A stretch of 64,000 bases of DNA, taken from Alphaproteobacteria bacterium (GTDB taxonomy: Bacteria > Pseudomonadota > Alphaproteobacteria > Micavibrionales > Micavibrionaceae). The notes below the pieces were generated by a model, which did no database searches, had not been told where the DNA came from, and worked only from the letters and a program-made list of their open reading frames with translations. Positions 24,236 to 33,346 of this stretch are shown piece after piece. Both the position numbers and the translations under genes were made by a program. The stretch covers positions 183,093 through 247,092 of the forward strand of contig JAUHVY010000001.1 of the NCBI GenBank assembly GCA_030424975.1, written 5' to 3'. The stretch's first letter is position 1. Each line of letters opens with the position of its first letter.

Positions 24236-25426
24236 CTATTCTTCGGGCGTGCTTCGCGGCTTAATAGGAGTGTATTTTTCAGGGTGGAAATCAAGTAAGC
24301 CGAAAAGTGTACTGTTTATACTTGCTTCCGCATGACGAGGTCCGCATAAGAATTCTTGCACAATTGCATAATCACCATAGTAGCGCATTTCAAAGAAAAT
24401 CGTGTTTATATATGGTGTTTGCTTGAGCGGTGCGATAACAAGTTTTGTGCGCAGGTACATAATACCGTCTTTTTCTTCGTTATCAATTTGAAGGCTGTTG
24501 GGGTCAACCGCGCCGACATATTTTGCAATGTGTTGTGCAAATAAAATAGATTTAGCACTCAGGAAATTAACTTTTTCGTCTAATTTATATGCTGCGACAT
24601 TATAGAATACGCGCTCATCATAAATGGGGTCATTAATATGAAAGTTCATTTCGTCTTTCTGGTGCCCGACCTTAAATTTCGGAGGTTCAGGAACCATCAC
24701 GCTATTTAGCGGGGGGAGTTTTACAGAAAAGAAGTTTTGCTTTGATGTGTAATCAACCCAACCTTGGCCCAATTTATAATTTTGATCTGTAATAGTAACG
24801 CGCCCGTCACGTAATTTAAGAGAATCAAAGTAGTCGTCTGATCTAAAGGAATACATACCCTCTGACGGGCCGGTGAGTACTTGCTCTACTTTGGCGTAGT
24901 CGGTCACGAAAATACGAATACGAATACCGTATTTTTGATTATCAACATTATACGAAATGTATATATTTTTTCCCGGAAAACCTTCCAGTTCAATATCATC
25001 GTCACTCACAACATAGCCGTTAATAGCTTCTGCAGCTCCTTTATAACGCAAGCCTTCACGGTAAAGGATTTCTTTTGCTTTACGTAGTGAAATGGGGGTT
25101 CCGAAAGTTTGTGACGCCTTAATGATAATGTTTTTATCTTTTGTAATTTCCTCATTATTTTCCAATGATGAGACGATCTCGCTGGAAAACGCGATATCCT
25201 TATTGTTGAACATAAAAGGATAAAGGTTATATTTATATTTGTCAGGAAATTTGACGGAATATATGCCCGTTACGGAATCGTGAATTTGCCATTCAACTTT
25301 GGTTGCATCTTTTGGAGGGGCAATTTGAGCGCTGACGGGAGATAGCTGCACAAATATTGCAAAAGCGAGGCAAAATAATGTGGCTGAAAGTAAAAATGTA
25401 TAAGGTTTTTTACGTTCTTTGAACAA
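24236..25426 (-). CDS. Exported protein of unknown function
   Basis: 396 residues from a TTG at 25426 that has GGGAG 7 bases upstream; the longer frame starts at another TTG with no ribosome site. The choice yields a clean signal peptide: FKERKKPYTF, a hydrophobic core LLSATLFCLAFAIFVQL and cleavage after SPVSA. The mature part has repeated beta patterns with paired Tyr/Phe (for example GIYSVKFPDKYKYNLYPF and SKQNFFSVKLPPLNS), suggesting two similar halves, and no cysteines at enzyme-like sites. Likely periplasmic. Family not recognised. It lies after the rpsU terminator on the same strand. Confidence 0.8.
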   Translation of the reverse strand: MFKERKKPYTFLLSATLFCLAFAIFVQLSPVSAQIAPPKDATKVEWQIHDSVTGIYSVKFPDKYKYNLYPFMFNNKDIAFSSEIVSSLENNEEITKDKNIIIKASQTFGTPISLRKAKEILYREGLRYKGAAEAINGYVVSDDDIELEGFPGKNIYISYNVDNQKYGIRIRIFVTDYAKVEQVLTGPSEGMYSFRSDDYFDSLKLRDGRVTITDQNYKLGQGWVDYTSKQNFFSVKLPPLNSVMVPEPPKFKVGHQKDEMNFHINDPIYDERVFYNVAAYKLDEKVNFLSAKSILFAQHIAKYVGAVDPNSLQIDNEEKDGIMYLRTKLVIAPLKQTPYINTIFFEMRYYGDYAIVQEFLCGPRHAEASINSTLFGLLDFHPEKYTPIKPRSTPEE

Positions 25427-25493
25427 GAGGCATCTCCCGGAAATTTCCAATGAGGGGAAATTCTATCATATTCGGGCTCAAGATACACCCATA

Positions 25494-25530
25494 AAAAAAG
25501 CTGCTATCTTATTAAAAACAGCAGCTTTTA
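25494..25530 (-). terminator. rpsU intrinsic terminator
   Basis: AAAAGCTGCT (25496-25505) pairs with AGCAGCTTTT (25520-25529), with a 14-base loop and T-rich ends on both strands. It is 26 bp past the rpsU stop in the direction of transcription. Confidence 0.88.
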
Positions 25531-25555
25531 TAGAATTTTTGAACACTATTAAAAT

Positions 25556-25762
25556 TTAATAGCCGTCACGATCGCGACGTTTGCGTTCCATTTTACGACA
25601 ACGACGTACCGCTTCGGCGCCTTCGCGTGCTTTTTTCTCGGATGGCTTCTCGTAATGACGACGAAGTTTCATCTCGCGAAAAATACCTTCACGCTGCATT
25701 TTCTTTTTCAGAACGCGCAGAGCTTGATCGACATTGTTATCACGTACGTTTACACTGACCAC
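25556..25762 (-). CDS. rpsU: 30S ribosomal protein S21
   Basis: Small basic protein of the 30S subunit near the anti-Shine-Dalgarno end of 16S rRNA. The conserved [21 protein letters not shown] and the Arg/Lys-rich tail ending [13 protein letters not shown] identify it. I start it at the GTG at 25762, giving [10 protein letters not shown] as in other S21 proteins, with AGAGGTGA 5-8 bases upstream; a GTG three codons earlier lies inside that ribosome site. Monocistronic, with its own terminator. Confidence 0.95.
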   Translation of the reverse strand: MVSVNVRDNNVDQALRVLKKKMQREGIFREMKLRRHYEKPSEKKAREGAEAVRRCRKMERKRRDRDGY

Positions 25763-25868
25763 AGTGCTCACCTCTTTCTAGATTGGTTTAAAAGTTAATT
25801 GTACCTTTTAAAGGTTGAGAAGTGTTTAACATGTTTTTGGCGCGAAAGGCAAAGAGTTTTTTCAGCTT

Positions 25869-27485
25869 TTACGCACTCTGTCTTGCTTTCAGGTTCATTG
25901 CTGCCTCTAGTAATGCCTTAGTGTATTCCTGTCGCGGGTTGTTGAAGACATCTTCAGCAGTGCCAAATTCAACTACTTTGCCGCTTTTCATCACCATGAG
26001 TTTATGGCTCATAGCGCGCACGACGCGTAAATCATGGCTGATAAACATGTATGACAATGTATGCTTTTGCTGTAGCTCTCGCAAAAGTTCGACGATTTCC
26101 GCCTGTACGGAAACATCTAACGCACTTGTCGGCTCATCGAGGACAACAAATTCAGGGGCCAGAACCATTGCCCGCGCAACACAGATACGTTGGCGTTGGC
26201 CGCCCGAAAATTCATGCGGATAGCGGTGACGTGTTTCAGGGTTCATATGGACGTCTTGTAGTGCCTGTATCACCAAATCATCACGATCTTTATCGGATAA
26301 CTCAGGCTTGTGCAGTTTTAAACCTTCTTCGATAATTTGTGCAACGCTCATGCGCGGCGATAGTGACGCGTAGGGGTCTTGGAAGACAATCTGCATTTGG
26401 GAGCGCAAAGGGCGCATTTGTCTACGGTTCAGGGCGGAGATATCCGTATCTTCGAATTTTATAATGCCCTCTGAGCGCAGCAAGCGTAAAACCGCCAGAC
26501 CGAGTGTGCTTTTCCCTGATCCTGATTCCCCGACAACCCCAAGGGTTTCACCGCGTTTAATGGTCAGGTCGATTTCATCAACCGCCTTTACAAAGCTTGT
26601 CGGCTTCCCAAAGAAGTTTTTCGTTTTCGGGAAATGTACCTTGATGTCATCGCCCTGCAATATCATACGGGCATTGTCATTAATCGGTTTCACACTGCCC
26701 TTGGGGATCGTATTGATCAGCATTTTTGTATATTCATGCTGCGGGTTTGTGAAAATGGATTTCACGTCATTCTGCTCCAGAATTTCACCATGACGCATCA
26801 CGCAGACGTAATCCGCCATTTTCTCAACAACAGATAAATCATGCGTAATCAAGAGCATAGAAAGCCCGATTTCTTCTTTCAGTTTTAAAAGAAGCTCGAG
26901 GATTTGAGCCTGAATGGTGACATCCAATGCGGTTGTCGGTTCATCTGCAATCAAGAGTTCGGGGTTGTTTGCAAGAGCCATCGCTATCATCACGCGCTGG
27001 CGTTGTCCGCCTGATAATTCATGCGGATAGGCATTGAGGCGATCCTTAATCATCGGAAGGCCAACCATGTCCAAAAGCTCTAGAACACGGCTGCGTGCCT
27101 TTTTTTGTGACATCCCTTGATGGATTTTTAAAACTTCGCTGATTTGTTTTTCAATCGTATGCAACGGATTTAGGGCGCTTTGCGGCTCTTGAAAAATCAT
27201 GCCGATCTGTTGGCCGCGAATATTATTCATATACAGCTCGCCCTTATTGATCATTTCTTTGCCTTCGAAAACAATGGATGATTCCGGTGAGTGCGAGGCC
27301 ATTGGGTAGGGTAGGAGCTTCATGGCCGAAAGTGCGCTGACCGATTTTCCTGAGCCTGATTCACCGACAAGTGCAACAGTTTTTCCCTTTGGTATGTCAA
27401 AGCTGATGCCCTTTACGGCATGGAAATCACCCGAAGGGGTATTAAAATGAACATGAAGATTCTTGATTTCCAGTATGTTTTTCAT
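25869..27485 (-). CDS. yejF: Fused two-domain peptide ABC transporter ATPase (YejF type)
   Basis: 538 residues containing both ATPases of a peptide importer in one chain. Domain 1: Walker [11 protein letters not shown], signature [12 protein letters not shown], Walker [13 protein letters not shown]. Domain 2: [38 protein letters not shown]. Each is followed by the oligopeptide C-terminal element ([24 protein letters not shown]). The start at 27485 ([14 protein letters not shown]) is chosen because the preceding 52 residues of open frame are not protein-like. The homologues of its partners are at 45.9, 49.7 and 53.3 kb on the same strand. Divergent from the gene at 27533. Confidence 0.93.
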   Translation of the reverse strand: MKNILEIKNLHVHFNTPSGDFHAVKGISFDIPKGKTVALVGESGSGKSVSALSAMKLLPYPMASHSPESSIVFEGKEMINKGELYMNNIRGQQIGMIFQEPQSALNPLHTIEKQISEVLKIHQGMSQKKARSRVLELLDMVGLPMIKDRLNAYPHELSGGQRQRVMIAMALANNPELLIADEPTTALDVTIQAQILELLLKLKEEIGLSMLLITHDLSVVEKMADYVCVMRHGEILEQNDVKSIFTNPQHEYTKMLINTIPKGSVKPINDNARMILQGDDIKVHFPKTKNFFGKPTSFVKAVDEIDLTIKRGETLGVVGESGSGKSTLGLAVLRLLRSEGIIKFEDTDISALNRRQMRPLRSQMQIVFQDPYASLSPRMSVAQIIEEGLKLHKPELSDKDRDDLVIQALQDVHMNPETRHRYPHEFSGGQRQRICVARAMVLAPEFVVLDEPTSALDVSVQAEIVELLRELQQKHTLSYMFISHDLRVVRAMSHKLMVMKSGKVVEFGTAEDVFNNPRQEYTKALLEAAMNLKARQSA

Positions 27486-27532
27486 TAGCAATGCACATGT
27501 GTTTAACGGATTAAAATAAGGTAAGCTAAACC

Positions 27533-28171
27533 ATGTCACAGGACAAGAGCGGAAGCCCGCCATGCGGTATTTATGTGCGGATAGATGATTATTCAAACAT
27601 GTTGGATTTAATTGGCTATATCCGTCAATTGGCTTTCGCAATCAACAGAGCGTCAGGATATGAGAAGAACTTGGTGGTGGTTGAGGTTGCTTTTGATCCC
27701 GAGAACCCTGAACGTCATGCCGATATTCTGCCTGTCATTCGTTCACAAGGCGTTGTCGCAATAGTTAGCGGAAAAATAGACCCGACCCTTGAGGCGGACG
27801 GCGCATTGGTTGATGATGTTTCTTCTTACGCGGAGGCGCGTGCTGCGCTAGGGGAGGATGCGATTATAGGTATCGTTTGTGATGACAGAAGTGCATGTGA
27901 AAAGGCAAAAGCCACAGATGCGGATTATGTTGTTTTAAATGCCGATCCGGCGCTTGTGTCTTGGTGGGCATCGCAAAGCGATATGATGAATGTTGTGCGC
28001 GCAAAAAAAGGTATAACACCTGATAATTGCGGGGCAGTGGTGCGAAGCGGCGCCGGATTTGTTGATGTGAGTGATTATATCCTGAAGCATAAAAAGGGCA
28101 TCATGCAGGGGACGGTAAATATTTTGCATGAAATAGATTTGGCAACACAAACCCCTAAGCAATTAAACTAG
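27533..28171 (+). CDS. Thiamine-phosphate-synthase-like TIM-barrel protein
   Basis: 212 residues. The central part follows the ThiE/TenI pattern: EADGALVDDVSSYAEAR, ALGEDAIIGIVCDDRSACEKAKATDADYVVLNADP corresponds to the ThiE series ADG-HLG-D, AR-LG--IIG-S, A---GADYV. However the usual pyrophosphate-binding and GPVF-T-TK motifs are not evident, so activity as thiamine-phosphate synthase is doubtful; it may be a diverged paralogue with another role. It is divergent from yejF by 47 bp and overlaps the convergent gene at 28168 by 4 bp. The fold assignment is moderate and the function unknown. Confidence 0.6.
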   Translation: MSQDKSGSPPCGIYVRIDDYSNMLDLIGYIRQLAFAINRASGYEKNLVVVEVAFDPENPERHADILPVIRSQGVVAIVSGKIDPTLEADGALVDDVSSYAEARAALGEDAIIGIVCDDRSACEKAKATDADYVVLNADPALVSWWASQSDMMNVVRAKKGITPDNCGAVVRSGAGFVDVSDYILKHKKGIMQGTVNILHEIDLATQTPKQLN

Positions 28172-28926
28172 GGGGTGTTTTCAGCTGCTGTCGGTTCTTT
28201 TTTCTGCAATTCCTCAGATTCCGTAATCTCTTCCATCAGTTCTTCTTCGCTGAGGCTTTGTGGGGCAACTTCGGGCAAATCCTCGACCGACCCGTGTTCA
28301 TAGATCGATAAGCCCATGACGTACATTAATTCATTTGATCCTTCACCGGCATCATAAAGCGATAGTGAGCTTTTGATGACCTTTGTGTGATATTGGGAAT
28401 ATTCATTATAGTTTACCAAATATCCGGCCATGGTTACGCGATCGCCCGGGCGAATGTTTTTGATGGTATTCCATATTTCTATATTCGCAGGGATAACGCT
28501 TACATTTGCAAAATTAGCAATGATTTGGTTTTTTTTGATGGTGGTTGAACCACTATACGCAGCGAGCCTGTTGTGATGCCCGAATTTTAAATGCCCGTAT
28601 ATTTCAGGCTCGGACATGTATTGCCAACCGATCGTTAAATCAATAGGTGCGATGTGAGAATAAGCATCATCGCTGACATAGGTTTTCAATAGTACGGCAC
28701 CGCTGATTTTGAACTTGGCCATAAATTGCAGCTTGCCGAATTTATATTTAATGCCTTTGGTGCCCGGTTGTTCTTTTTGCAAAGGCTCCTGCCAATGCGG
28801 TAAATATTCTGCGTTAGGCGGTGGATATTTGGGCGGCGTTGTCTGCGCAAACATGAAGGCCAGCACGATTGTTATCAATGCTACCATGCCTAAAAAGAAG
28901 TAATTTTTTACATCATCGACATTCAT
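28168..28926 (-). CDS. Membrane-anchored protein of unknown function
   Basis: 252 residues: a signal-anchor helix at about 11-27 (FLGMVALITIVLAFMFA), a Pro-rich linker, then a periplasmic domain with PIDLTIGWQYMSEPEIYG, VSVIPANIEIWNTIKNIRPGDRVTMAGYLV and a Glu-rich tail. The domain resembles widespread proteobacterial hypothetical proteins with an IDL-LGWG-MS element and an OB/SH3-like RPGD-V-L-GYLV element; recognition is from memory only. It is 3 bp after arsC on the strand (read minus) so arsC, argH and this gene may be co-transcribed. Confidence 0.7.
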   Translation of the reverse strand: MNVDDVKNYFFLGMVALITIVLAFMFAQTTPPKYPPPNAEYLPHWQEPLQKEQPGTKGIKYKFGKLQFMAKFKISGAVLLKTYVSDDAYSHIAPIDLTIGWQYMSEPEIYGHLKFGHHNRLAAYSGSTTIKKNQIIANFANVSVIPANIEIWNTIKNIRPGDRVTMAGYLVNYNEYSQYHTKVIKSSLSLYDAGEGSNELMYVMGLSIYEHGSVEDLPEVAPQSLSEEELMEEITESEELQKKEPTAAENTP

Positions 28927-28929
28927 GTC

Positions 28930-29277
28930 TTAGATAATATTCATAATTTTTTCAGGCGGTCGACAAATTTCTGCACCTTTGTCTGTAATGACGATGGGGC
29001 GTTCCAATAATTTCGGATACGTCGCAATACCGTGCAGTAATTCTTCATCAGATGATGTTTTGCTCAAGCCCGCGTCTTTGAATTCCGGCTCTTTAATGCG
29101 GACCATCGGTAGGGCCGCATTAAGGTTTAAGCGTTGAAACAGGTCTTTTGCTTCGTCATATGATATGCCGTTTTCCAAATAGAGCATGATCTGCGGATCA
29201 ATCCCTTTTTCTTTTAATAGCTCAAGGGCTTGGCGTGATTTAGAGCAACGCGGATTGTGATATATCTTTACGCTCAT
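28930..29277 (-). CDS. ArsC-family arsenate-reductase-like protein
   Basis: 115-residue thioredoxin-fold protein of the ArsC/Spx/YffB superfamily. The N-terminal IYHNPRCSKSRQALELL holds Cys11 in the CxxS-like active-site position of glutaredoxin-dependent arsenate reductases, and the C-terminal end ICRPPEKIM is the family's usual close. There is no ars operon nearby, so a general redox role is as likely as arsenate reduction. Its start overlaps the argH stop by 4 bases, indicating translational coupling with argH. Confidence 0.88.
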   Translation of the reverse strand: MSVKIYHNPRCSKSRQALELLKEKGIDPQIMLYLENGISYDEAKDLFQRLNLNAALPMVRIKEPEFKDAGLSKTSSDEELLHGIATYPKLLERPIVITDKGAEICRPPEKIMNII

Positions 29278-30596
29278 TTTTTCTTCACACTCAGGACTGA
29301 ATAGATATCTTCGCTGATGTCGGCATAGATAGCCTGCATATCAGCAAGTGGAAGCTCGTCCAGTTTACAGCCTTTATTCTCTGCCATCTTCACAATCGCC
29401 CCTGTGACATGGTGCGCATCACGGAAAGGAAGGCCTAAATTCATGACCAACCAGTCCGCCAAAGCGGTTGCGGTCGTATATCCCATCTCAGCAGAATTCA
29501 GCATCGCCTCAGTGTTGAATTTGGCACTTTCCAGCATGCCTTTCATGGCCTGAATACATAAAGAGATTGTATCGAAACTGTCGAAGACAGATTCCTTGTC
29601 TTCCTGCAGGTCTTTGTTATATGCCAGAGGCAAACCTTTCAAAACGGTCATCATTTGAATAAGGTTTCCGTTTAAGCGGCCAGTTTTACCGCGTACCAAT
29701 TCTGCTGCATCGGGGTTTTTCTTTTGCGGCATGATAGAGCTGCCTGTGCTCCAGGCATCGGAAAGCTGTATGAAGTTAAATTGCGGCGTCGCCCAGATGA
29801 TAATCTCTTCGGCTAGGCGCGAGAGGTGCAACCCGCATTGTGCAGCGCAGAATAAAAATTCATTTGCGAAATCACGCGCCGATACACCGTCCATCGTATT
29901 TTCAGTCGGGCGATCGAACCCTAGTTTTTCTGCGGTAAATTCACGATCAATCGGGTAGGGCGTGCCGGCCAAAGCAGCAGAGCCAAGCGGACATGTATTA
30001 ACGCGTTTACGTGCATCAAGAAAACGTGACCTGTCACGGTGTAGCATACGTGAGTATGCTTCAAGGTGTAGGGCCAATGTAATTGGCTGCGCGGCCTGAA
30101 GGTGGGTGAAACCCGGCATTACATCATCTTTATGCTTTTCACAAAGGTCGCTAAGCACATCTTGCAAGTCTTCGATTTGGTGGGCGACTTCATCTATGGC
30201 ATCGCGTACCCACATGCGGAAATCTGTTGCCACCTGATCATTACGTGAGCGCGCAGTGTGCAGTTTACCTGCCGTGTCGCCAATCATTTCACGCAGGCGC
30301 GCTTCGATATTCATGTGAATGTCTTCAAGTGATGTTTTAAATTCGAATTGTCCGCTTTTGATTTCTTCTGCAATAGCATTTAAACCGTTAACGATTTCAA
30401 CGGCCTCATCTTTTGAAATAATGCCTTGCTTCGATAGCATTGTCGCATGCGCAATAGAGCCGCGTATATCTTGGCGCCACATGCGTTTATCAACACCGAT
30501 AGAAGCATTAATCTGTTCCATGATATCGGATGGTTTCTCTTCAAAACGGCCGCCCCACATTTGGTTGGCGTTTTGCGATTTCGAATTTTGCGTCAT
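29274..30596 (-). CDS. argH: Argininosuccinate lyase
   Basis: Splits argininosuccinate to arginine and fumarate, the last step of arginine synthesis. 440 residues. MWGGRFEEKPSDIMEQINASI at the N-terminus, HTARSRNDQVATDFRMW, GFTHLQAAQPITLALHLEAY and the superfamily signature GSSIMPQKKNPDAAEL are all present. The ribosome site AGGTGA, 6 bases ahead of the ATG, is buried in a 12-bp stem (30602-30639). It is separated from the main arginine cluster by about 4 kb and sits between osmC and arsC. Confidence 0.97.
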   Translation of the reverse strand: MTQNSKSQNANQMWGGRFEEKPSDIMEQINASIGVDKRMWRQDIRGSIAHATMLSKQGIISKDEAVEIVNGLNAIAEEIKSGQFEFKTSLEDIHMNIEARLREMIGDTAGKLHTARSRNDQVATDFRMWVRDAIDEVAHQIEDLQDVLSDLCEKHKDDVMPGFTHLQAAQPITLALHLEAYSRMLHRDRSRFLDARKRVNTCPLGSAALAGTPYPIDREFTAEKLGFDRPTENTMDGVSARDFANEFLFCAAQCGLHLSRLAEEIIIWATPQFNFIQLSDAWSTGSSIMPQKKNPDAAELVRGKTGRLNGNLIQMMTVLKGLPLAYNKDLQEDKESVFDSFDTISLCIQAMKGMLESAKFNTEAMLNSAEMGYTTATALADWLVMNLGLPFRDAHHVTGAIVKMAENKGCKLDELPLADMQAIYADISEDIYSVLSVKKK

Positions 30597-30639
30597 AAAA
30601 AATCACCTATATTTCAGTATGACCGAGAATATAGGTGAT
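30597..30639 (-). promoter_or_regulatory. argH leader hairpin masking its ribosome site, followed by a U tract
   Basis: ATCACCTATATT (on the transcript) pairs perfectly with AATATAGGTGAT, a 12-bp stem with a 14-base loop, followed at once by T5-6 and then the argH ATG. The right arm contains the whole AGGTGA ribosome site. The structure can serve as an intrinsic terminator for osmC and as a block on argH translation. No peptide leader or known riboswitch is seen. Confidence 0.75.
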
Positions 30640-30670
30640 GATGAGGGTATACGCAATATCTTGTATGCGT

Positions 30671-31099
30671 TTATGTTTCGATGCTGATCTCGATGGAAAT
30701 GTCGGCATTAAACAATTTTGAAATCGGACAGCCTTCTTTGGCTTTCTTTGCGCATTCCTCGACTTTTGCCTTATCCGCGCCTTTGACCGTGATTTCTGTG
30801 GTCAGGTGAACTTTCGTAACGGTAAATCCGCTATCGAGTTTTTCTAATGTCACCGTGGATGTCGTGTTGATTGCATCAGCTTTTAAATCCTCAGATCCAA
30901 GGATGTTGGACAATGCCATAGAAAAACATCCGGCATGCGCCGCGCCGATCAATTCCTCGGGGTTTGTTCCTTTTTCACCATCAAAGCGCGTGTTAAATCC
31001 AAACGGCACAGTGTCCAACACGCCGCTTTCAGATGAAATCGTGCCTTTTCCGGTTTTAATGTCGCCTTGCCATGTGGCGGACCCTGTTTTGGTAATCAT
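30671..31099 (-). CDS. OsmC/Ohr-family peroxiredoxin
   Basis: 142 residues. OsmC-family proteins reduce organic hydroperoxides using two cysteines. Both are here: one in IGAAHAGCFSMALSNILG and one in AKEGCPISKLF. GTNPEELIGAAHAGC is the family signature, and TGKGTISSESGVLDTVPFGF the OsmC N-terminal pattern, closer to OsmC (YhfA/OsmC) than to Ohr. It lies 74 bp upstream of argH on the same strand, with the leader hairpin between. Confidence 0.92.
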   Translation of the reverse strand: MITKTGSATWQGDIKTGKGTISSESGVLDTVPFGFNTRFDGEKGTNPEELIGAAHAGCFSMALSNILGSEDLKADAINTTSTVTLEKLDSGFTVTKVHLTTEITVKGADKAKVEECAKKAKEGCPISKLFNADISIEISIET

Positions 31100-31167
31100 G
31101 GTAATCCCTTTCTTTGTGTTGAACGTTTTAACTAATGCTACGCAGAGATAATTGTTCCATGATCATC

Positions 31168-32133
31168 CTACATGGCCTGCGGATTCAGGACGTAGTGAAT
31201 GGTTAATGCCATCGCCACAGATACGCCCAGACCGATCATCATTTTCAAGAAGTCTTTCCCAATCAGCGGGAAGACGTATCCGGCCTTGTATGTGGCACGA
31301 TATGTTGTTGCAATCGCTAATTCTCGACCTGTCAGCAAACCAACGAAAACCCATGTTGTTGACATCGGAATAGAATTCCATTCCTTGAAGAAGATCAGGA
31401 TCAAAGCATAGATAAAGTCGATAATGGTTGCGGAACGCATAAAGCGTGTACCTGATTTTTCCAAGACGACATTTTGAATTTTTCCGCCGTTGCTCCAGAA
31501 AATAAAGGCGAGCCAACCACTCAGGACGATTAAAACACCGCCGAACATTTCAAGCGGTAATTGGCGCGGTAGGTAAACGGCGATATTGGCCATATCATGG
31601 CTAAGCCAGCTATACCAAAGGAAGCCGGTCGCCAGCCATTGTAAGACACGCCATTTTGCTCGGTTTTCCTTTTTCACCATATTGTATTTTTCATTCATGA
31701 AGCGGGAAATAACCATCCATAAGCTGTAGGCAATAACAGCGGACAGACCGTACCCGATTACACTTTTGACCAGCATTTTTTCAAGCACAAGCGTGCTGGC
31801 GAATGTTGAAAGGACAAGGAATGTTGTCGATACAGGAATACCCACGCGCGTTAGAAGTACAAGTACAAACGGCGCTGCCGCATGATACCATTGAATTTCT
31901 ATCGGCGGGATTTTGCTCAAACGGCCAAAGGATATATCGCCGTCGTGTGTAACCCAACCATAAGATAGGGTGATCACCATCACGAGTGTTGCGGCGGCCC
32001 AAAGCCAGTACCATTTGAAAACTTTGTTATTCGAGGCAATAAATGTCCCCAGTGTTTGAACGGCATCATTTCCGATTACGGCATATGCGGCCATTAAAAA
32101 ACCGATTAGGGCATAAATTGTATGTATGTCCAT
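31168..32133 (-). CDS. PiT-family inorganic phosphate transporter-like protein
   Basis: 321-residue multi-pass membrane protein. Two inverted PiT signatures are visible: IGNDAVQTLGTFIASN near the N-terminus and LSHDMANIAVYLPRQL in the middle, each followed by the STT motif (GIPVSTTFLVLSTFAST and SIPMSTTWVFVGLLTGRELA). At least eight hydrophobic helices. The usual first motif GAND is GND here, so the substrate may not be phosphate, although ion-coupled transport is expected. Divergent from the plus-strand gene at 32278. Confidence 0.85.
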   Translation of the reverse strand: MDIHTIYALIGFLMAAYAVIGNDAVQTLGTFIASNNKVFKWYWLWAAATLVMVITLSYGWVTHDGDISFGRLSKIPPIEIQWYHAAAPFVLVLLTRVGIPVSTTFLVLSTFASTLVLEKMLVKSVIGYGLSAVIAYSLWMVISRFMNEKYNMVKKENRAKWRVLQWLATGFLWYSWLSHDMANIAVYLPRQLPLEMFGGVLIVLSGWLAFIFWSNGGKIQNVVLEKSGTRFMRSATIIDFIYALILIFFKEWNSIPMSTTWVFVGLLTGRELAIATTYRATYKAGYVFPLIGKDFLKMMIGLGVSVAMALTIHYVLNPQAM

Positions 32134-32277
32134 TTTCTCTAAACCTTTTCTATTTTCCGTTATGCCGAGTTAGCACATGGCCGTAAAAAAAGCAAATATG
32201 ACAAGCGTATAGCCGTTTTTTATTTTTTATAAAAAAAGTTGTATTATGGAAGGTGTTTAGACTATTTTGTGAGGATT

Positions 32278-33342
32278 ATGAGCTCGGACACGACACATAT
32301 TAAGGATCTTTACGTTGCGGATTTTCGCGATGCATCGCATACGCCTGAATCACAAAAGTGGAAAGTGCGAAACCTTAGTAATAAGGTTTTTCGTGCAGAG
32401 GCCTGCGCGCGTCAGATTTGGGTCGGATCAAAAGAGCGTTTTGCTGACTTTCCTGAATTGGAATATGATCCGCGTAATCAGATGTTTGAAGGCGAGGAGG
32501 GCTATGCACAGCTCTTGCGTTATGTTCTCGGGCTTGTGAATGAAGGTGAATATGATCCCGCTGCGGAAAAACGTTTTTTTGACGGTTGGTCGGCTATTAA
32601 TCGTACCTGTCCGCAATATGCTGCGCCATATAATATGATTGTCGCCAATATCGTTGCTGACGCGGAAATGATTAAGAAGAATGTGTTCTCGCAAATGTTG
32701 CCTGATCGTCCATGGATGATCGCAAGGGATATCGCAGGCCATAAGCGCGGAAGTACGGCGCTTGTTATCGGTGAAATGGATAAGAAAGCGGAAGGTCGTG
32801 CAAGTGCGCTGACGGAACGGATGTCCGGAACGCTTTACGGGCGGGGGGTAAATGCCGTTGATCGTGTTCTTATTTCGCATCCGGATGAAGAAACACGTAA
32901 TGTCTTAAACAAAAGCATATTTGATATGTTTGATAAGAAAGACATTATTCTGATACCTGAGCCTGTTGATTTTTACAGTCGCTTGCCGGAATTAGTAGAG
33001 CGCGCAGATCAGGTTTATGTCACGATGGATTGTAACGAAAATCCTTCCGATTATGCATATCTGATGACATGTTGGATGAAGCGATCACGTTTGGATAACA
33101 CATTGGTTGATCTAAAGAATGATTTAAATGATGCAAAACATCATATGTCCTTGAGCAGTAAGGCCATACGCAATGGCGGTGTTTATTGGGCGGACACTGT
33201 TCAAGATGAAAAGGATTTGCGCATAAAGCATAATCAGGTTGTTATGCATAACGTATACGAAGCAATTGATCTGTGTGCACAAATGCGGGCGCAGGATCAG
33301 AAACCAAACGCCCATTCATTTGATAATTTATCGCCAGAATAA
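32278..33342 (+). CDS. Uncharacterised 354-aa soluble protein
   Basis: No signal peptide or membrane segment; mixed alpha/beta. The segment WMIARDIAGHKRGSTALVIGEMDKKAEGRASALTERMSG and the following VDRVLISHPDEETRNVLNKSIFDMFDKKDIILIPEPVDFY suggest a Rossmann-like nucleotide-binding region, but no exact motif can be named. I start at the ATG at 32278 (AGGA close upstream); the longer frame opens with a TTG at 32239 and a GTG at 32269 is also possible. It is divergent from the PiT gene and ends 4 bp from the convergent PhnA-like gene. Function unknown. Confidence 0.75.
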   Translation: MSSDTTHIKDLYVADFRDASHTPESQKWKVRNLSNKVFRAEACARQIWVGSKERFADFPELEYDPRNQMFEGEEGYAQLLRYVLGLVNEGEYDPAAEKRFFDGWSAINRTCPQYAAPYNMIVANIVADAEMIKKNVFSQMLPDRPWMIARDIAGHKRGSTALVIGEMDKKAEGRASALTERMSGTLYGRGVNAVDRVLISHPDEETRNVLNKSIFDMFDKKDIILIPEPVDFYSRLPELVERADQVYVTMDCNENPSDYAYLMTCWMKRSRLDNTLVDLKNDLNDAKHHMSLSSKAIRNGGVYWADTVQDEKDLRIKHNQVVMHNVYEAIDLCAQMRAQDQKPNAHSFDNLSPE

Positions 33343-33346
33343 TTTG

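Noticed and set aside
27486-27641. N-terminal extension of the YejF-type ATPase
   Set aside because: The 52 added residues are unlike the family and overlap the start of the divergent gene at 27533.
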